Position numbers and translations under genes: made by a program | Notes under the pieces: generated by a model | Told to the model about the DNA's origin: nothing | Databases searched by the model: none | What the model saw: only the letters and a program-made list of their open reading frames with translations | Origin: Bacillota bacterium | GTDB lineage: Bacteria; Bacillota; Clostridia; Clostridiales; Clostridiaceae | Direction: 5' to 3' | Length of the DNA stretch: 27,489 bases | NCBI GenBank assembly: GCA_030706015.1 | Contig: JAUZPI010000060.1 | Location: forward strand, 1-27,489 | Part shown: positions 17,335 through 25,640 of the stretch, piece after piece | How positions within the stretch are numbered: the stretch's first letter is position 1 | How the letters are laid out: every line of letters starts with the position of its first letter

Positions 17335-18522
17335 CTAATCCCTAGAATAAACTATTTTTCCGCCTTTTATAGTTTTAACTACTTCACCATAAAACTCCAA
17401 TCCGTCTAGAGGGGTATTCTTCCCTTTCGAAAAGAATTTCTGTGCATCTATTTTATATTTTTTATCTAAATCCAATAAGACTACGTCTCCATCGTATCCT
17501 AGCTGTATTTTTCCCTTTTTCATCTTCATAATCTCAGCAGGATTTTTAGACATTATCTCAGAAAGTTTATTCAATGATATGTGTCCAGCCTTTACAAGTT
17601 CAGTAAAACATACTGAGAAAGAAGTTTCTAAGCCTGTAAGTCCTGGTGCTCCTTTTTCCTTATCCTCTTTTGAATGTGGCGCATGATCTGTTCCTATACT
17701 ATCTACCCAACCATCTTTTATACATTTGATTAAGTACTGAACATCAGATTCTTCTCTCAAGGATGGGTTTACTCTGTAACTTATTCTACTAGTAAGTGCT
17801 ATATGATGGGGAGCAACTTCACAAGTTATTCTGTATCCCTGCTTTTTCGCTTCTATTATATAATTCATAGCCTCTATAGTACTTACGTGACTTATATGAG
17901 CGTGACAACCTGCATACTTAGCAAGAGAAATATCTCTAAAAGTTGCTACATTCTCAGAAAGTCTTGTATCTATAGGTGTTAATTCCTCATCTTCAGCATG
18001 ACACATAACTACAAGATTTTTTTCTTTAGCTTTCATCATTGCCTGAAGCATTACCTTACTGCTGTATACATCTTTACCATCATCCGAAATACATTTAACT
18101 CTTTCATCTAACAGATCAAGGTGATCTATCTCTGAGCCTTTGAAATCTTTTGTTATACTAACAGTTTGATGCACATCGATTAACCCAATTTTTTCTGCTT
18201 TAGATACTACATAATCAAAGGTCTGCATATCGCTACATACTGGCTTTGTATTTGCCATTAAGTTTACAGCAGTATAGCCACCATGAACTGCCGCCTTACT
18301 TCCAGTCTCTATATCTTCCTTATAAGTTAGCCCTGGATCTCTAAAATGGCTGTGTAAATCCACAAAAGCAGGCATTAATACGTAACCATCAGCCTCTATA
18401 TTCTCACAGTCCTTGTTTAAACTTTTCCCAACTTCCTCTATAGTTCCGTCTTTTATATACAAATCACCTACAAAATCATGACAGCAGTCAATAATTCTTG
18501 CTCCCTTTATTAATATCTCCAT
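17335..18522 (-). CDS. pyrC: Dihydroorotase
   Basis: PyrC cyclises carbamoyl-aspartate to dihydroorotate. The 395 residues form an amidohydrolase with the first metal ligands His57 and His59 in DLHSHFRDPG. Further motifs are VMCHAEDEEL, CEVAPHHIALT and GTDHAPHSKEDKEKGAPG with the catalytic Asp. The stretch CISDDGKDV fits the type I (Bacillus/Aquifex-like) enzymes in which Asp stands where type II has a carboxylated Lys. The ATG at 18522 lies 38 bases after pyrI, with a weak GGGCGGTG ribosome binding site. Confidence 0.95.
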   Translation of the reverse strand: MEILIKGARIIDCCHDFVGDLYIKDGTIEEVGKSLNKDCENIEADGYVLMPAFVDLHSHFRDPGLTYKEDIETGSKAAVHGGYTAVNLMANTKPVCSDMQTFDYVVSKAEKIGLIDVHQTVSITKDFKGSEIDHLDLLDERVKCISDDGKDVYSSKVMLQAMMKAKEKNLVVMCHAEDEELTPIDTRLSENVATFRDISLAKYAGCHAHISHVSTIEAMNYIIEAKKQGYRITCEVAPHHIALTSRISYRVNPSLREESDVQYLIKCIKDGWVDSIGTDHAPHSKEDKEKGAPGLTGLETSFSVCFTELVKAGHISLNKLSEIMSKNPAEIMKMKKGKIQLGYDGDVVLLDLDKKYKIDAQKFFSKGKNTPLDGLEFYGEVVKTIKGGKIVYSRD

Positions 18523-18560
18523 ACATACACCGCCCTTATCTAAAGTACTTTTTAAATTCT

Positions 18561-18989
18561 TTATGTTTCTATCTTATGAATTTCATCACAATATTTGCAT
18601 CTATATTCACCTTTATCTTCATTTACCAGGTGAAATATATGTGGTACGTATGTTTCAACAGAAGTTATACATCTTGGATTTTTGCATATAATAACATTCT
18701 CTACTGTATCAGGTAGTCTTAATGCAATTTTTTCTTTAATAACCTCATTTTCAATTACATTTATTGTTACATTTGGATCTAGCAAACCTAAAATCTTTAA
18801 ATCTATATCTATCCTATTTTCAATTTTAATTATGTCTTTTTTTCCTGCTTTTGTACTTTGCGCATTCATAATTAACGCTGTGGTATACTCAGCTTCATAG
18901 AGTTTCAGCTGGTTGTATATCTTCATGCCATTTCCAGCTTTGATGTGATCTATAACGATTCCGTTCTTTATACTGTTTATAGTAAGCAT
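18561..18989 (-). CDS. pyrI: Aspartate carbamoyltransferase regulatory chain
   Basis: PyrI forms regulatory dimers that bind nucleotides and join PyrB trimers into an allosteric enzyme. The 142 residues have the N-terminal nucleotide-binding domain and a C-terminal zinc domain with Cys102, Cys107, Cys131 and Cys134 (CKNPRC and CKYC). The start ATG overlaps the pyrB stop by one base (TAATG), with GGGGGTG just upstream inside pyrB, so coupling is expected. This locus therefore shows both feedback control of the enzyme (PyrI) and RNA attenuation (PyrR-type). Confidence 0.95.
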   Translation of the reverse strand: MLTINSIKNGIVIDHIKAGNGMKIYNQLKLYEAEYTTALIMNAQSTKAGKKDIIKIENRIDIDLKILGLLDPNVTINVIENEVIKEKIALRLPDTVENVIICKNPRCITSVETYVPHIFHLVNEDKGEYRCKYCDEIHKIET

Positions 18990-19915
18990 TATTCACACAC
19001 CCCCAATAGTTTTGCTATCAAAGCCATCCTAACATACATCCCATATTGTGCCTGGATAAAATAACAAGCTCTTTCATCTTCATCCACTTCATATGAAATC
19101 TCATTAACTCTTGGCAATGGATGCATTACTATCATATCCTTTGGCGCTAACTTCATTTTTTTATCATCCAATATATAACTATCCTTTAATCTAATATAAT
19201 CTTCCTCATTAAAGAATCTTTCTCTTTGAACTCTCGTCATGTATAAAACATCTAAGGATTCTATTACATCTTCAATTTTACTTACTTCTTCAAACTCAAT
19301 ATTATTCTTTACTAAAACTTCCTTTTTTATATAATCAGGTATTCTTAATTCATCAGGGGATATCAACAAAAACTTAATATTACTATATCTAGACATTGCT
19401 TTGATTAAGGAGTGAACCGTTCTCCCAAACTTTAAATCTCCACATATTCCTATAGTTAAATCCGAAAGCTTCCCTTTTATTTTTCTCATGGTTAATAAAT
19501 CTGTAAGAGTTTGAGTCGGGTGTTGGTGACCACCATCTCCAGCATTTATTACTGGTATGCTTGAATACATAGAAGCAATTCTTGGTGCTCCTTCTTTTGG
19601 GTGCCTCATAGCAGCAATATCTGCATAACAGGAAACTGTTCTTATAGTATCTGCCACTGTTTCACCCTTCGATACAGACGATGAATCCGGACTAGAAAAA
19701 CCTATAATCTGACCTCCAAGTCTTAGCATTGCCGCTTCAAAACTAAATCTAGTTCTTGTACTTGGCTCGTAAAATAATGTAGCAAGTATCATCCCATCTG
19801 CTGCATGAGCATATTCTTTGGGATTTTCAATTATTTTATCTGCCAAAACAAATATTTCCTCTAATTCCTCTGTGGTAAAATCCATTGGATCTATTAAACT
19901 TCTTCCTTTTAACAC
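18989..19915 (-). CDS. pyrB: Aspartate carbamoyltransferase catalytic chain
   Basis: PyrB joins carbamoyl phosphate to aspartate, the committed step of pyrimidine synthesis. The 308 residues carry the carbamoyl-phosphate loop PSTRTRFSFEAA (Ser52-Thr53-Arg54-Thr55-Arg56), a catalytic-loop Lys in SSSVSKGET (Lys83), HQHPTQTLTDLL (His132) and MHPLPRVNEI near the C-terminus. The ATG at 19915 opens MLKGRSLIDPMDF and has AAGGAGGAATTATTGTG upstream. It is first in the pyrBICFKD operon, about 85 bases after the attenuator terminator. Confidence 0.97.
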   Translation of the reverse strand: MLKGRSLIDPMDFTTEELEEIFVLADKIIENPKEYAHAADGMILATLFYEPSTRTRFSFEAAMLRLGGQIIGFSSPDSSSVSKGETVADTIRTVSCYADIAAMRHPKEGAPRIASMYSSIPVINAGDGGHQHPTQTLTDLLTMRKIKGKLSDLTIGICGDLKFGRTVHSLIKAMSRYSNIKFLLISPDELRIPDYIKKEVLVKNNIEFEEVSKIEDVIESLDVLYMTRVQRERFFNEEDYIRLKDSYILDDKKMKLAPKDMIVMHPLPRVNEISYEVDEDERACYFIQAQYGMYVRMALIAKLLGVCE

Positions 19916-19990
19916 AATAATTCCTCCTTTTTAGTATCTCGTACTAAACTTAAAGGTCTAGATTCATACTATTAATTATACTTTTCAAAC

Positions 19991-20020
19991 AATAAAAAAT
20001 GCCTTCCATTATTGGAAGGC
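19991..20020 (-). terminator. Terminator of the pyrB attenuator
   Basis: Arms GCCTTCC (20001-20007) and GGAAGGC (20014-20020) with further A/T pairing in the loop, followed leftward by ATTTTTTATT, a good U-run. Confidence 0.9.
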
Positions 20021-20092
20021 ATAATTGTAGCGTACACTAAAAAAACATATTCTCCATACCTTCCTAGCCTCACAGGACCAGAGTTAAAGGTG
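20000..20092 (-). promoter_or_regulatory. PyrR-type attenuator in the pyrB leader
   Basis: The minus-strand RNA has the PyrR-binding core GGUCCUGUGAGGCU (20079-20066), closed by ACCUUU (20091-20086) and AAGGU (20062-20058), the anti-antiterminator. GGAAGG at about 20064-20059 can instead pair with CCUUCC of the terminator stem, forming the antiterminator. A U-rich spacer separates the halves. With the two carA elements this makes three attenuators in the window, so carbamoyl phosphate synthesis and the pyr operon should respond to the same UMP signal through PyrR, whose gene is not here. Confidence 0.92.
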
Positions 20093-20109
20093 CTATTTCT
20101 TTATGAGTT

Positions 20110-20138
20110 ATGTTACCACATTTATCGATTGTTGTCAA
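20110..20138 (-). promoter_or_regulatory. Promoter of the pyr operon
   Basis: Perfect -35 TTGACA (20138-20133), a 17-base spacer and -10 TAACAT (20115-20110). The start would be near 20103, right before the attenuator. The -35 is only about 15 bases past the end of the decayed permease gene. Confidence 0.85.
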
Positions 20139-20152
20139 TGAATAAAATAAGT

Positions 20153-20625
20153 TTAAAGTTCTTCTCTAAAGTAAGCGTTTCTAAACCTTTAGGTGGAGAA
20201 TTCTTTAGGAATTTTTTCATAGATACTATCACTAGCACTATTATAGTTACTATATAAGGAAGCATGTCTATTTAATACTGTGATATTTTCACATGTGCCC
20301 CTTGAAGCGTAAACCCTAAAATATCTAATCCACCAAAAAGATAATCTCCCAAAATAGCCTTATACGGATTCCAAGCAGCAAATATAACCTGCGCCACTGC
20401 TATCCAACCTCTCCCTGCTGTAACGCTTTCCTGCCATGCAGGCACATATACTAAAGATAAATAAGCTCCACCAAGACCACATAATTTCATCAAGACATCC
20501 AAATCCTCACCTTGAAAGATTATTTTCCCTAAGCTAATTGCTTGAATACCAGCTATTGCCTCACTCAGTTCCTTTTGACCACAGCCAGCTATACCGGCAA
20601 TACCAAGCACTTCTCCCTCTCGTAA
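20153..20625 (-). pseudogene. Remnant of a nucleoside-type ABC transporter: ATPase fragment fused to permease C-terminus
   Basis: The first part (LREGEVLGIAGIAGCGQKEL, then SEAIAGIQ...GKIIFQGEDL) is the start of the second ABC domain of a BMP/nucleoside-type ATPase. At about 20496 it switches to the last part of a permease (LCGLGGAYLSLVYVPAWQES, then TAGRGWIAVAQVIFAAWNPY and YLFGGLDILGF). The frame ends in TAA at about 20272. Past that stop the same frame continues DMLPYIVTIIVLVIVSMKK, a permease membrane helix, then needs a frameshift to read AYFREEL and a stop at 20153. The rest of the ATPase, any intervening permease and the permease front are missing. I read it as an internal deletion plus point decay. 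Nucleoside specificity is inferred from family resemblance. Confidence 0.82.
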
Positions 20626-20695
20626 CTAGACCATTTACGGTTGCCTTGTATATGCTTTTTTAATTTTTTATATGGTTCTGATGTCAAAGCTTCTT

Positions 20696-21868
20696 CTATT
20701 TAAAGGTAAATATATACAGATAATCTTTATCCTTTAATTTGCTGCCCTCCCTTAGGCATACATATAATTTTTGATTATCACTACTCCATTGTATGTCATC
20801 GTCCTTAATCAATATATCCTTGTAAAGCATTATATTAGAATTAATACTATCTCCTCGTATCTTAGCAGCACATAATGTTTCTCTTCCTCTATCGTCCTTC
20901 TTTACATAGGCAATACTTTTGCAGTTTGAGGAAATTACGAAATAGGGTATATCCTCATCTACTAGCAGTTTGCTCTTATCACTTTTTAAATTATAGATAT
21001 ATAATTGATTTTTATCATTGATCAATCTAGTATAAATTACATTTTCACTATCCAATAGTTTAAAACTCACAACACCTTTTATGTTTAAGAACGTTATACT
21101 TTTATCTTTTAAACTTATACAAGCTACATTTGAATCGAATTTACTTTTAGGATTAGAAGTTTTTACATAAATCTTACTTCCGTCTTTTGTTGCCTGTATT
21201 TCCTTCATTGATCCTAATTTACGTACTTCTGCAGAAGTTAAAATTACACTTTTAGATTCATCATTAATATCATAGATATACAATTCGCTGCTTAATCCAA
21301 TAAATGAGCTGCTATCTGGCATCCAGTTCAAAAATTCCCAATATGATAAGGGAATTATATTTTTACTTTTAAGATCATCTATATAGTCAGACCTCTGTGC
21401 ATACCTTAAATTATCTTTATTAGCCAAAGTATTTGTTTCCCTATATAACAAACTTTTTTTATCTGGGGAAATTGATACTATATATTGATTTATGCCGTCA
21501 ACTGCATTAAATCTACTAATATCCTTATTTCTAAGATTGAGTGTACCTAGCTGAAAATAAGATTCCTTTTTATCAGAAACATTTACTGCAGTACCATTTG
21601 CATATCTTATAGAAAACATTACATTGTTATTATCCAAAACCTCCATTGATTTCGTTATCCAAGGAACAGGTATATTCTCAACTTTGTCTAATATTAAGTC
21701 CTTGCTACTTTCATCTCCCAATAAATTAGCATTAAAATTCTTTTCATCCAGTATCTTGGGTTTACCGCTAACAATAAATGCATCTGATGATGCTTCATAT
21801 ATTGAAAAAATTCCCCCTATAAATATAAGAGGAATTAAAATCCTAAGTACTATTTTTTTCTTAACCAT
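20696..21868 (-). CDS. Membrane-anchored beta-propeller-like protein linked to a two-component system
   Basis: A 390-residue protein with one N-terminal membrane segment (about residues 6-24, after MVKKK) and the rest predicted outside the cell. The body has repeated beta-strand units in the style of TolB/WD40-like propellers, for example ISPDKKSLLYRE, NWMPDSSSFIGLS, ATKDGSKIYVKTS, ISSNCKSIAYVKK and WSSDNQKLYVCL. I do not recognise a named family. It starts 17 bases after the kinase gene (ATG at 21868, AGGAGTG upstream), so it is the third gene of the operon. It may be an accessory sensor or an output of the system; this is inference. No clear terminator follows. Confidence 0.72.
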   Translation of the reverse strand: MVKKKIVLRILIPLIFIGGIFSIYEASSDAFIVSGKPKILDEKNFNANLLGDESSKDLILDKVENIPVPWITKSMEVLDNNNVMFSIRYANGTAVNVSDKKESYFQLGTLNLRNKDISRFNAVDGINQYIVSISPDKKSLLYRETNTLANKDNLRYAQRSDYIDDLKSKNIIPLSYWEFLNWMPDSSSFIGLSSELYIYDINDESKSVILTSAEVRKLGSMKEIQATKDGSKIYVKTSNPKSKFDSNVACISLKDKSITFLNIKGVVSFKLLDSENVIYTRLINDKNQLYIYNLKSDKSKLLVDEDIPYFVISSNCKSIAYVKKDDRGRETLCAAKIRGDSINSNIMLYKDILIKDDDIQWSSDNQKLYVCLREGSKLKDKDYLYIFTFK

Positions 21869-21885
21869 AATAACACTCCTAATTT

Positions 21886-23391
21886 CTATAAACTATCCTT
21901 AGCATTATTTATCTCAGCAAAGTTCTCTAGATTTTTAAACACCAATGTTACCTTAGTTCCTGCACCTATAGTGCTATGCATAAATATATCTGCATTATGC
22001 TTATTCATTATAGCCTTAACTATAGCCAATCCCAATCCATTGCTGCCTTTCTCTCTAGAGGATTTTTTATTTACTCTATAAAAAGGTTCAAATATATTCT
22101 TTAGTTCCTCTGAAGAAATACCCTCTCCAGAATCTTCTATTTCCACAGTTATATCACTATTATTATGATCCCTATTATAAGCAGCCCTTATCCATATTTC
22201 CGAATTTACTTTTCCATATTTTATTGAGTTATCAATGATATTTATGAATACTTGTTTTAGCTTATCCTCATCTCCTATTATCTCTATCCCATCCTCAAAT
22301 GTGCACCTTATTAAGATATTATACTTTTGCGCTTTTGCCCTCATTCCTTCACAAACATTTCTTAACAATTGGCTCAAATCTATATATTGAAATTCATATT
22401 TAAAATCAGTAGATGTTCCTTTTGAGTATTCAAGCAGATCTACAACCATTCTGTGCAGTCTTTCACCCTCGCTTATAATGTTATTTATACCTTTTTCAAA
22501 AAATTCTTTATCATTAAATCCGTTATCCTTTATAATTTCAGCATACCCTGTTATTGTTGTTATTGGAGTTTTTAATTCATGTGTTACGTTATCAAAAAAC
22601 CTTTTTCTATGGTTTTCCAATTTCTTAAGCTTATCTCTATCATCTTGTATAGTTGTTATTTGAGATTTAATCTGCTGTATCATTAATAAAAAACTCTTCC
22701 CCAGTTGACCTATCTCATCATTTGTATTTATATTGATATTTACATCTAAATCTCCTTTAGAAATTTCCTTTGAAATCATGGTTAATTCTGTTATGGGCCT
22801 AGTTATATGTTTAGAAATCATAAATGCAACTACGAGGATAACAAAAAAAATTATAATAGATGTTAGTTTGATCATTGCAATAAGATGATCACCGCTTTCG
22901 TACAATTCACTGTAGTCCCTAGAATACCTTAGTATACCTATATCTTGGTTCCTAAGGGATACAGAGTAATTTAAGTATGCAATGACCTTGTCATTTTCCT
23001 TATTTATTGTATAATAAGTTTTCCCATTTAAAGCTTTAATAATTTCACTGTCTTTACTCTTACTTTTTCTATTATCAAAGGATTGGTCCGAGAGATTTTC
23101 TCCCTCCATTGAATAAAGCGCTACTTTACTTCCAGTCTTATAGCTTAAATCGTTAGCTATATTCAATGCTTCAACCTTAAATGCACTCTTAGTAGGCTCC
23201 AGATTGTTCATTGTAAAATACTGCTTTAAATATATGTCTAAATTCTTTCTTGTTTCAATCATTTCATTTTTTATTATAACTTCATTGTTTGAGCTTACAA
23301 TTTCAGCCGAAAAATAAATCACCGCAGCCATAGCAGTAAAAAAAACAAAAGAAAATGATATAAGTATTTTATACCGTATAGATATTTTCAC
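21886..23391 (-). CDS. Sensor histidine kinase
   Basis: A membrane-bound kinase of 501 residues. A first membrane segment (about 8-28) and a second (about 173-192) flank an extracytoplasmic sensor region of about 145 residues. A HAMP linker (about 193-243) is followed by HisKA with the phosphorylated His271 in NVTHELKTPITT. The ATPase domain shows the N box (FINIIDNSIKYG, 382-393), the G1 box EDSGEGIS and the G2 box GSNGLGLAIV. All catalytic boxes are intact. The start is GTG at 23391 with GAGGTG upstream, 15 bases after the regulator stop. The signal is unknown; the layout resembles PhoR/ResE/WalK-type kinases. Confidence 0.93.
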   Translation of the reverse strand: MKISIRYKILISFSFVFFTAMAAVIYFSAEIVSSNNEVIIKNEMIETRKNLDIYLKQYFTMNNLEPTKSAFKVEALNIANDLSYKTGSKVALYSMEGENLSDQSFDNRKSKSKDSEIIKALNGKTYYTINKENDKVIAYLNYSVSLRNQDIGILRYSRDYSELYESGDHLIAMIKLTSIIIFFVILVVAFMISKHITRPITELTMISKEISKGDLDVNININTNDEIGQLGKSFLLMIQQIKSQITTIQDDRDKLKKLENHRKRFFDNVTHELKTPITTITGYAEIIKDNGFNDKEFFEKGINNIISEGERLHRMVVDLLEYSKGTSTDFKYEFQYIDLSQLLRNVCEGMRAKAQKYNILIRCTFEDGIEIIGDEDKLKQVFINIIDNSIKYGKVNSEIWIRAAYNRDHNNSDITVEIEDSGEGISSEELKNIFEPFYRVNKKSSREKGSNGLGLAIVKAIMNKHNADIFMHSTIGAGTKVTLVFKNLENFAEINNAKDSL

Positions 23392-23406
23392 AATTACACC
23401 TCATAT

Positions 23407-24114
23407 TTATCCCACTAGTTTGTATCCTATTCCAAATACAGTTTCGATAACGGAAACACTCTTATCTTCCTGCAACTTTTTTCTAATTCTTTGAATATGA
23501 ATGTCTACAGTTCTTGTATCTCCAGCGTATTCGAATCCCCAAACCTTGTCCAACAAATCAGCTCTTGAAAATACTTTTCCTCTATTTTCTGCAAGAAACA
23601 TCAGCAAGTCAAACTCTTTGTGAGTAAAATCTAGTTCCTTACCCGACTTTACTATCTTTCTCTCTTCTTTATAAATTTTAATACTGGTTCCTATAGTAAT
23701 AATCGATCCCACAGTTTTATTATCTTCCGTAGTTAATTCTATTCGTCTAAAAATTGCTTTTATTCTTACAATAGCTTCTTTAATATTAAATGGCTTAGTA
23801 ATATAGTCATCCGCCCCTAATTCAATACCTTGTATCTTATCAGAAATATCATTTTTTGCTGTTATCATAACTATTGGAATTACATATTCTTCTGTGATCT
23901 TTTTGCATACCTCAAACCCGCTAATGTCTGGCAGCATTATATCTAGAAGTATCATATCTGGATTAAATGTCTCAATATTTTTAAGCCCATTATAGCCATC
24001 ATTAGCTATACAGGTTATAAAGCCCTCTTTAGTTAACGAATAAGCTAATAAATCAGCAATAGGTGTTTCATCCTCTATAATAAGAATTTTTTTGCTTTCA
24101 GTTAAATTTCCCAC
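23407..24114 (-). CDS. OmpR/PhoB-family response regulator
   Basis: A DNA-binding regulator partnered with the following kinase. I start at the GTG at 24114 (235 residues), where GGAGG is five bases upstream; the open frame reaches 24165 but has no ribosome binding site there. The receiver domain has the acidic pair Glu14-Asp15, the phosphorylated Asp58 in ILLDIMLPD, and Lys107 in ITKPFN. The C-terminal winged helix (about 140-235) ends VWGFEYAGDTRTVDIHIQRI, then KKLQED and ETVFGIGYKLVG, typical of the family. First gene of a regulator-kinase-propeller operon. An inverted repeat around its promoter may be its own operator. Confidence 0.95.
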   Translation of the reverse strand: MGNLTESKKILIIEDETPIADLLAYSLTKEGFITCIANDGYNGLKNIETFNPDMILLDIMLPDISGFEVCKKITEEYVIPIVMITAKNDISDKIQGIELGADDYITKPFNIKEAIVRIKAIFRRIELTTEDNKTVGSIITIGTSIKIYKEERKIVKSGKELDFTHKEFDLLMFLAENRGKVFSRADLLDKVWGFEYAGDTRTVDIHIQRIRKKLQEDKSVSVIETVFGIGYKLVG

Positions 24115-24137
24115 ACTCACCCCTCCATATCTATAAA

Positions 24138-24183
24138 AACTGATTATATATATAATTTTACACAAAAAATCAGTTATTGTCTA
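24138..24183 (-). promoter_or_regulatory. Promoter and possible operator of the two-component operon
   Basis: -35 TAGACA (24183-24178), a 17-base spacer and -10 TAAAAT (24160-24155). A perfect 8-bp inverted repeat, AACTGATT (24138-24145) and AATCAGTT (24168-24175), brackets the -10 with one arm in the spacer. Its position suits a repressor or autoregulator site, but binding is inference. Confidence 0.6.
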
Positions 24184-24235
24184 AAAATAAAAGCATGAAT
24201 TATAGATATTATAATAATAGCTATAATTCATGCTT
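24182..24235 (-). terminator. Intrinsic terminator of cysK
   Basis: Perfect 15-bp arms AAGCATGAATTATAG (24191-24205) and its complement (24221-24235), followed leftward by TTTTATTTTTAG. It ends right at the -35 of the next operon. Rightward it is followed by AAAATCTTTT, a poor tract. Confidence 0.9.
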
Positions 24236-24260
24236 AAAATCTTTTATATACAAAAAAACA

Positions 24261-25190
24261 TTATTCAAATACTGGTGTTGATAAATATCTTTGTCCTGTA
24301 TCTGGAAGAAGCACCACAATGTTCTTTTCTTTGTTTTCAGGTCTTTTTGCTAGTTCTGCAGCAGCATAGAGAGCAGCACCTGATGAAATTCCAACTAATA
24401 AGCCTTCTTCAACAGCTATATTCTTTGTTACTTCAAATGCATTTTCATTTGAAACCTTAATAATTTCGTCTATTGCACCTGTGTTTAAAACATCAGGAAC
24501 AAAACCTGCACCAATACCTTGTATTTTATGTGGTCCTGCGTTTCCACCAGATAAAACCGGAGATGCTTCTGGTTCTACAGCAACAATTTTTACATTAGGA
24601 TTTTTGCTTTTTAATACTTCACCAACTCCAGTTATTGTTCCACCAGTTCCTACCCCTGCAACAAATATATCTACTTTACCATCTGTATCCTTCCAAATCT
24701 CTTCAGCTGTAGTTCTTCTATGAACAGCAGGATTTGATAAATTCTTAAATTGTTGAGGAATAAATGAATTGGGTGTTTCCTTTGCTAATTCCTCAGCTCT
24801 TTTAATAGCACCCTTCATTCCTTCAGCTCCTGGTGTAAGAACTAATTCAGCTCCATAAGCCTTTAGTATTTTTCTTCTTTCCACACTCATTGAATCAGGC
24901 ATAGTTAGTATCAATCTATAACCTTTAGCAGCAGCCACAAAAGCTAATCCAACCCCTGTATTTCCGCTTGTTGGTTCTATAATTACAGTATCCTTATTTA
25001 TTTGTCCACTTTTTTCAGCATCCTCTAGCATAGCAAGACCTATTCTGTCCTTAACACTTCCAGCAGGATTGAAATATTCTACTTTAGCTATAATTGAAGC
25101 TTCCAATGAATACTTATTTTCGTAATTTTTTAATCTTACTAGAGGTGTATTCCCTATTAGTTCTGTTAAATTGTTAAATATTTTTCCCAT
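24261..25190 (-). CDS. cysK: Cysteine synthase (O-acetylserine sulfhydrylase)
   Basis: CysK makes cysteine from O-acetylserine and sulfide using pyridoxal phosphate. The 309 residues match the CysK length. The PLP lysine is Lys47 in NPAGSVKDRIG, the substrate loop is TSGNTG (74-79), and the phosphate-binding glycine loop is GVGTGGTITGVGE. The last part, GISSGAALYAAAELA, is also conserved. The ATG at 25190 follows AAAAGGGGAGATT. It is transcribed alone, with its own promoter and terminator. CysM-type or cystathionine-beta-synthase relatives are less likely given this sequence. Confidence 0.95.
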   Translation of the reverse strand: MGKIFNNLTELIGNTPLVRLKNYENKYSLEASIIAKVEYFNPAGSVKDRIGLAMLEDAEKSGQINKDTVIIEPTSGNTGVGLAFVAAAKGYRLILTMPDSMSVERRKILKAYGAELVLTPGAEGMKGAIKRAEELAKETPNSFIPQQFKNLSNPAVHRRTTAEEIWKDTDGKVDIFVAGVGTGGTITGVGEVLKSKNPNVKIVAVEPEASPVLSGGNAGPHKIQGIGAGFVPDVLNTGAIDEIIKVSNENAFEVTKNIAVEEGLLVGISSGAALYAAAELAKRPENKEKNIVVLLPDTGQRYLSTPVFE

Positions 25191-25263
25191 TAATAATCTC
25201 CCCTTTTCTAAATGGATCTTTGTAATAATATTTTATTCCGATAAATCCTATATGTTTAATAAA

Positions 25264-25292
25264 ATTGTAACCCTTTCAGCAAATTTTGTCAA
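25264..25292 (-). promoter_or_regulatory. Promoter of cysK
   Basis: Perfect -35 TTGACA (25292-25287), a 17-base spacer and -10 TACAAT (25269-25264). The leader to the ATG is about 70 bases, too short for a T-box or S-box riboswitch. Confidence 0.87.
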
Positions 25293-25312
25293 CACTTTTT
25301 TCTCTACTAAAT

Positions 25313-25640
25313 TTAATTACCTAAGTTTCGTACAAACGAAAGTTTTAGTTTTTCCACATTGCAGTTTCCAAAAAATAAATAAAGGATAATGCCAAGCCTT
25401 AAAGTATAATTTTCAAGCCATTTGAGACCTTTAAAATCAAGATGAAGAACCAAAGAGGTTATCAATTGGCTGCTGCCCCATGTCATCAATCTAAAATGTA
25501 AGAAAAAGTTAAAAGCATTTTTAGAAAACAGACAAAAAATCAATTCGAATGCCTTTATTTCATTAAACGATAAAGTATTGGTTACTAAATCTTGAAATGT
25601 ATTTGATTCATAAAGTGATTGTTTAACAGCTTGATTCCGT
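25313..25640 (-). other. Possibly decayed coding sequence after the exonuclease fragment
   Basis: From about 25640 to 25313 one minus-strand frame stays open (about 105 codons, beginning AVKQSLYESNTFQDLVTN) but has no proper start or ribosome binding site. It lies in a different frame from the exonuclease fragment and directly after it. The run KNAFNFFLHF faintly recalls the HNAKFDLKFL region of exonuclease domains, which would fit a frameshifted remainder of the same gene. The match is poor and I do not claim a function. Confidence 0.3.

Noticed and set aside
20012..20257. 81-codon plus-strand frame opposite the pyrB leader
   Set aside because: It is antisense to the attenuator, promoter and permease remnant, all of which are better explained on the minus strand.
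25191..25263. Possible T-box or S-box riboswitch before cysK
   Set aside because: The promoter is only about 70 bases from the start codon and no terminator hairpin lies between them.
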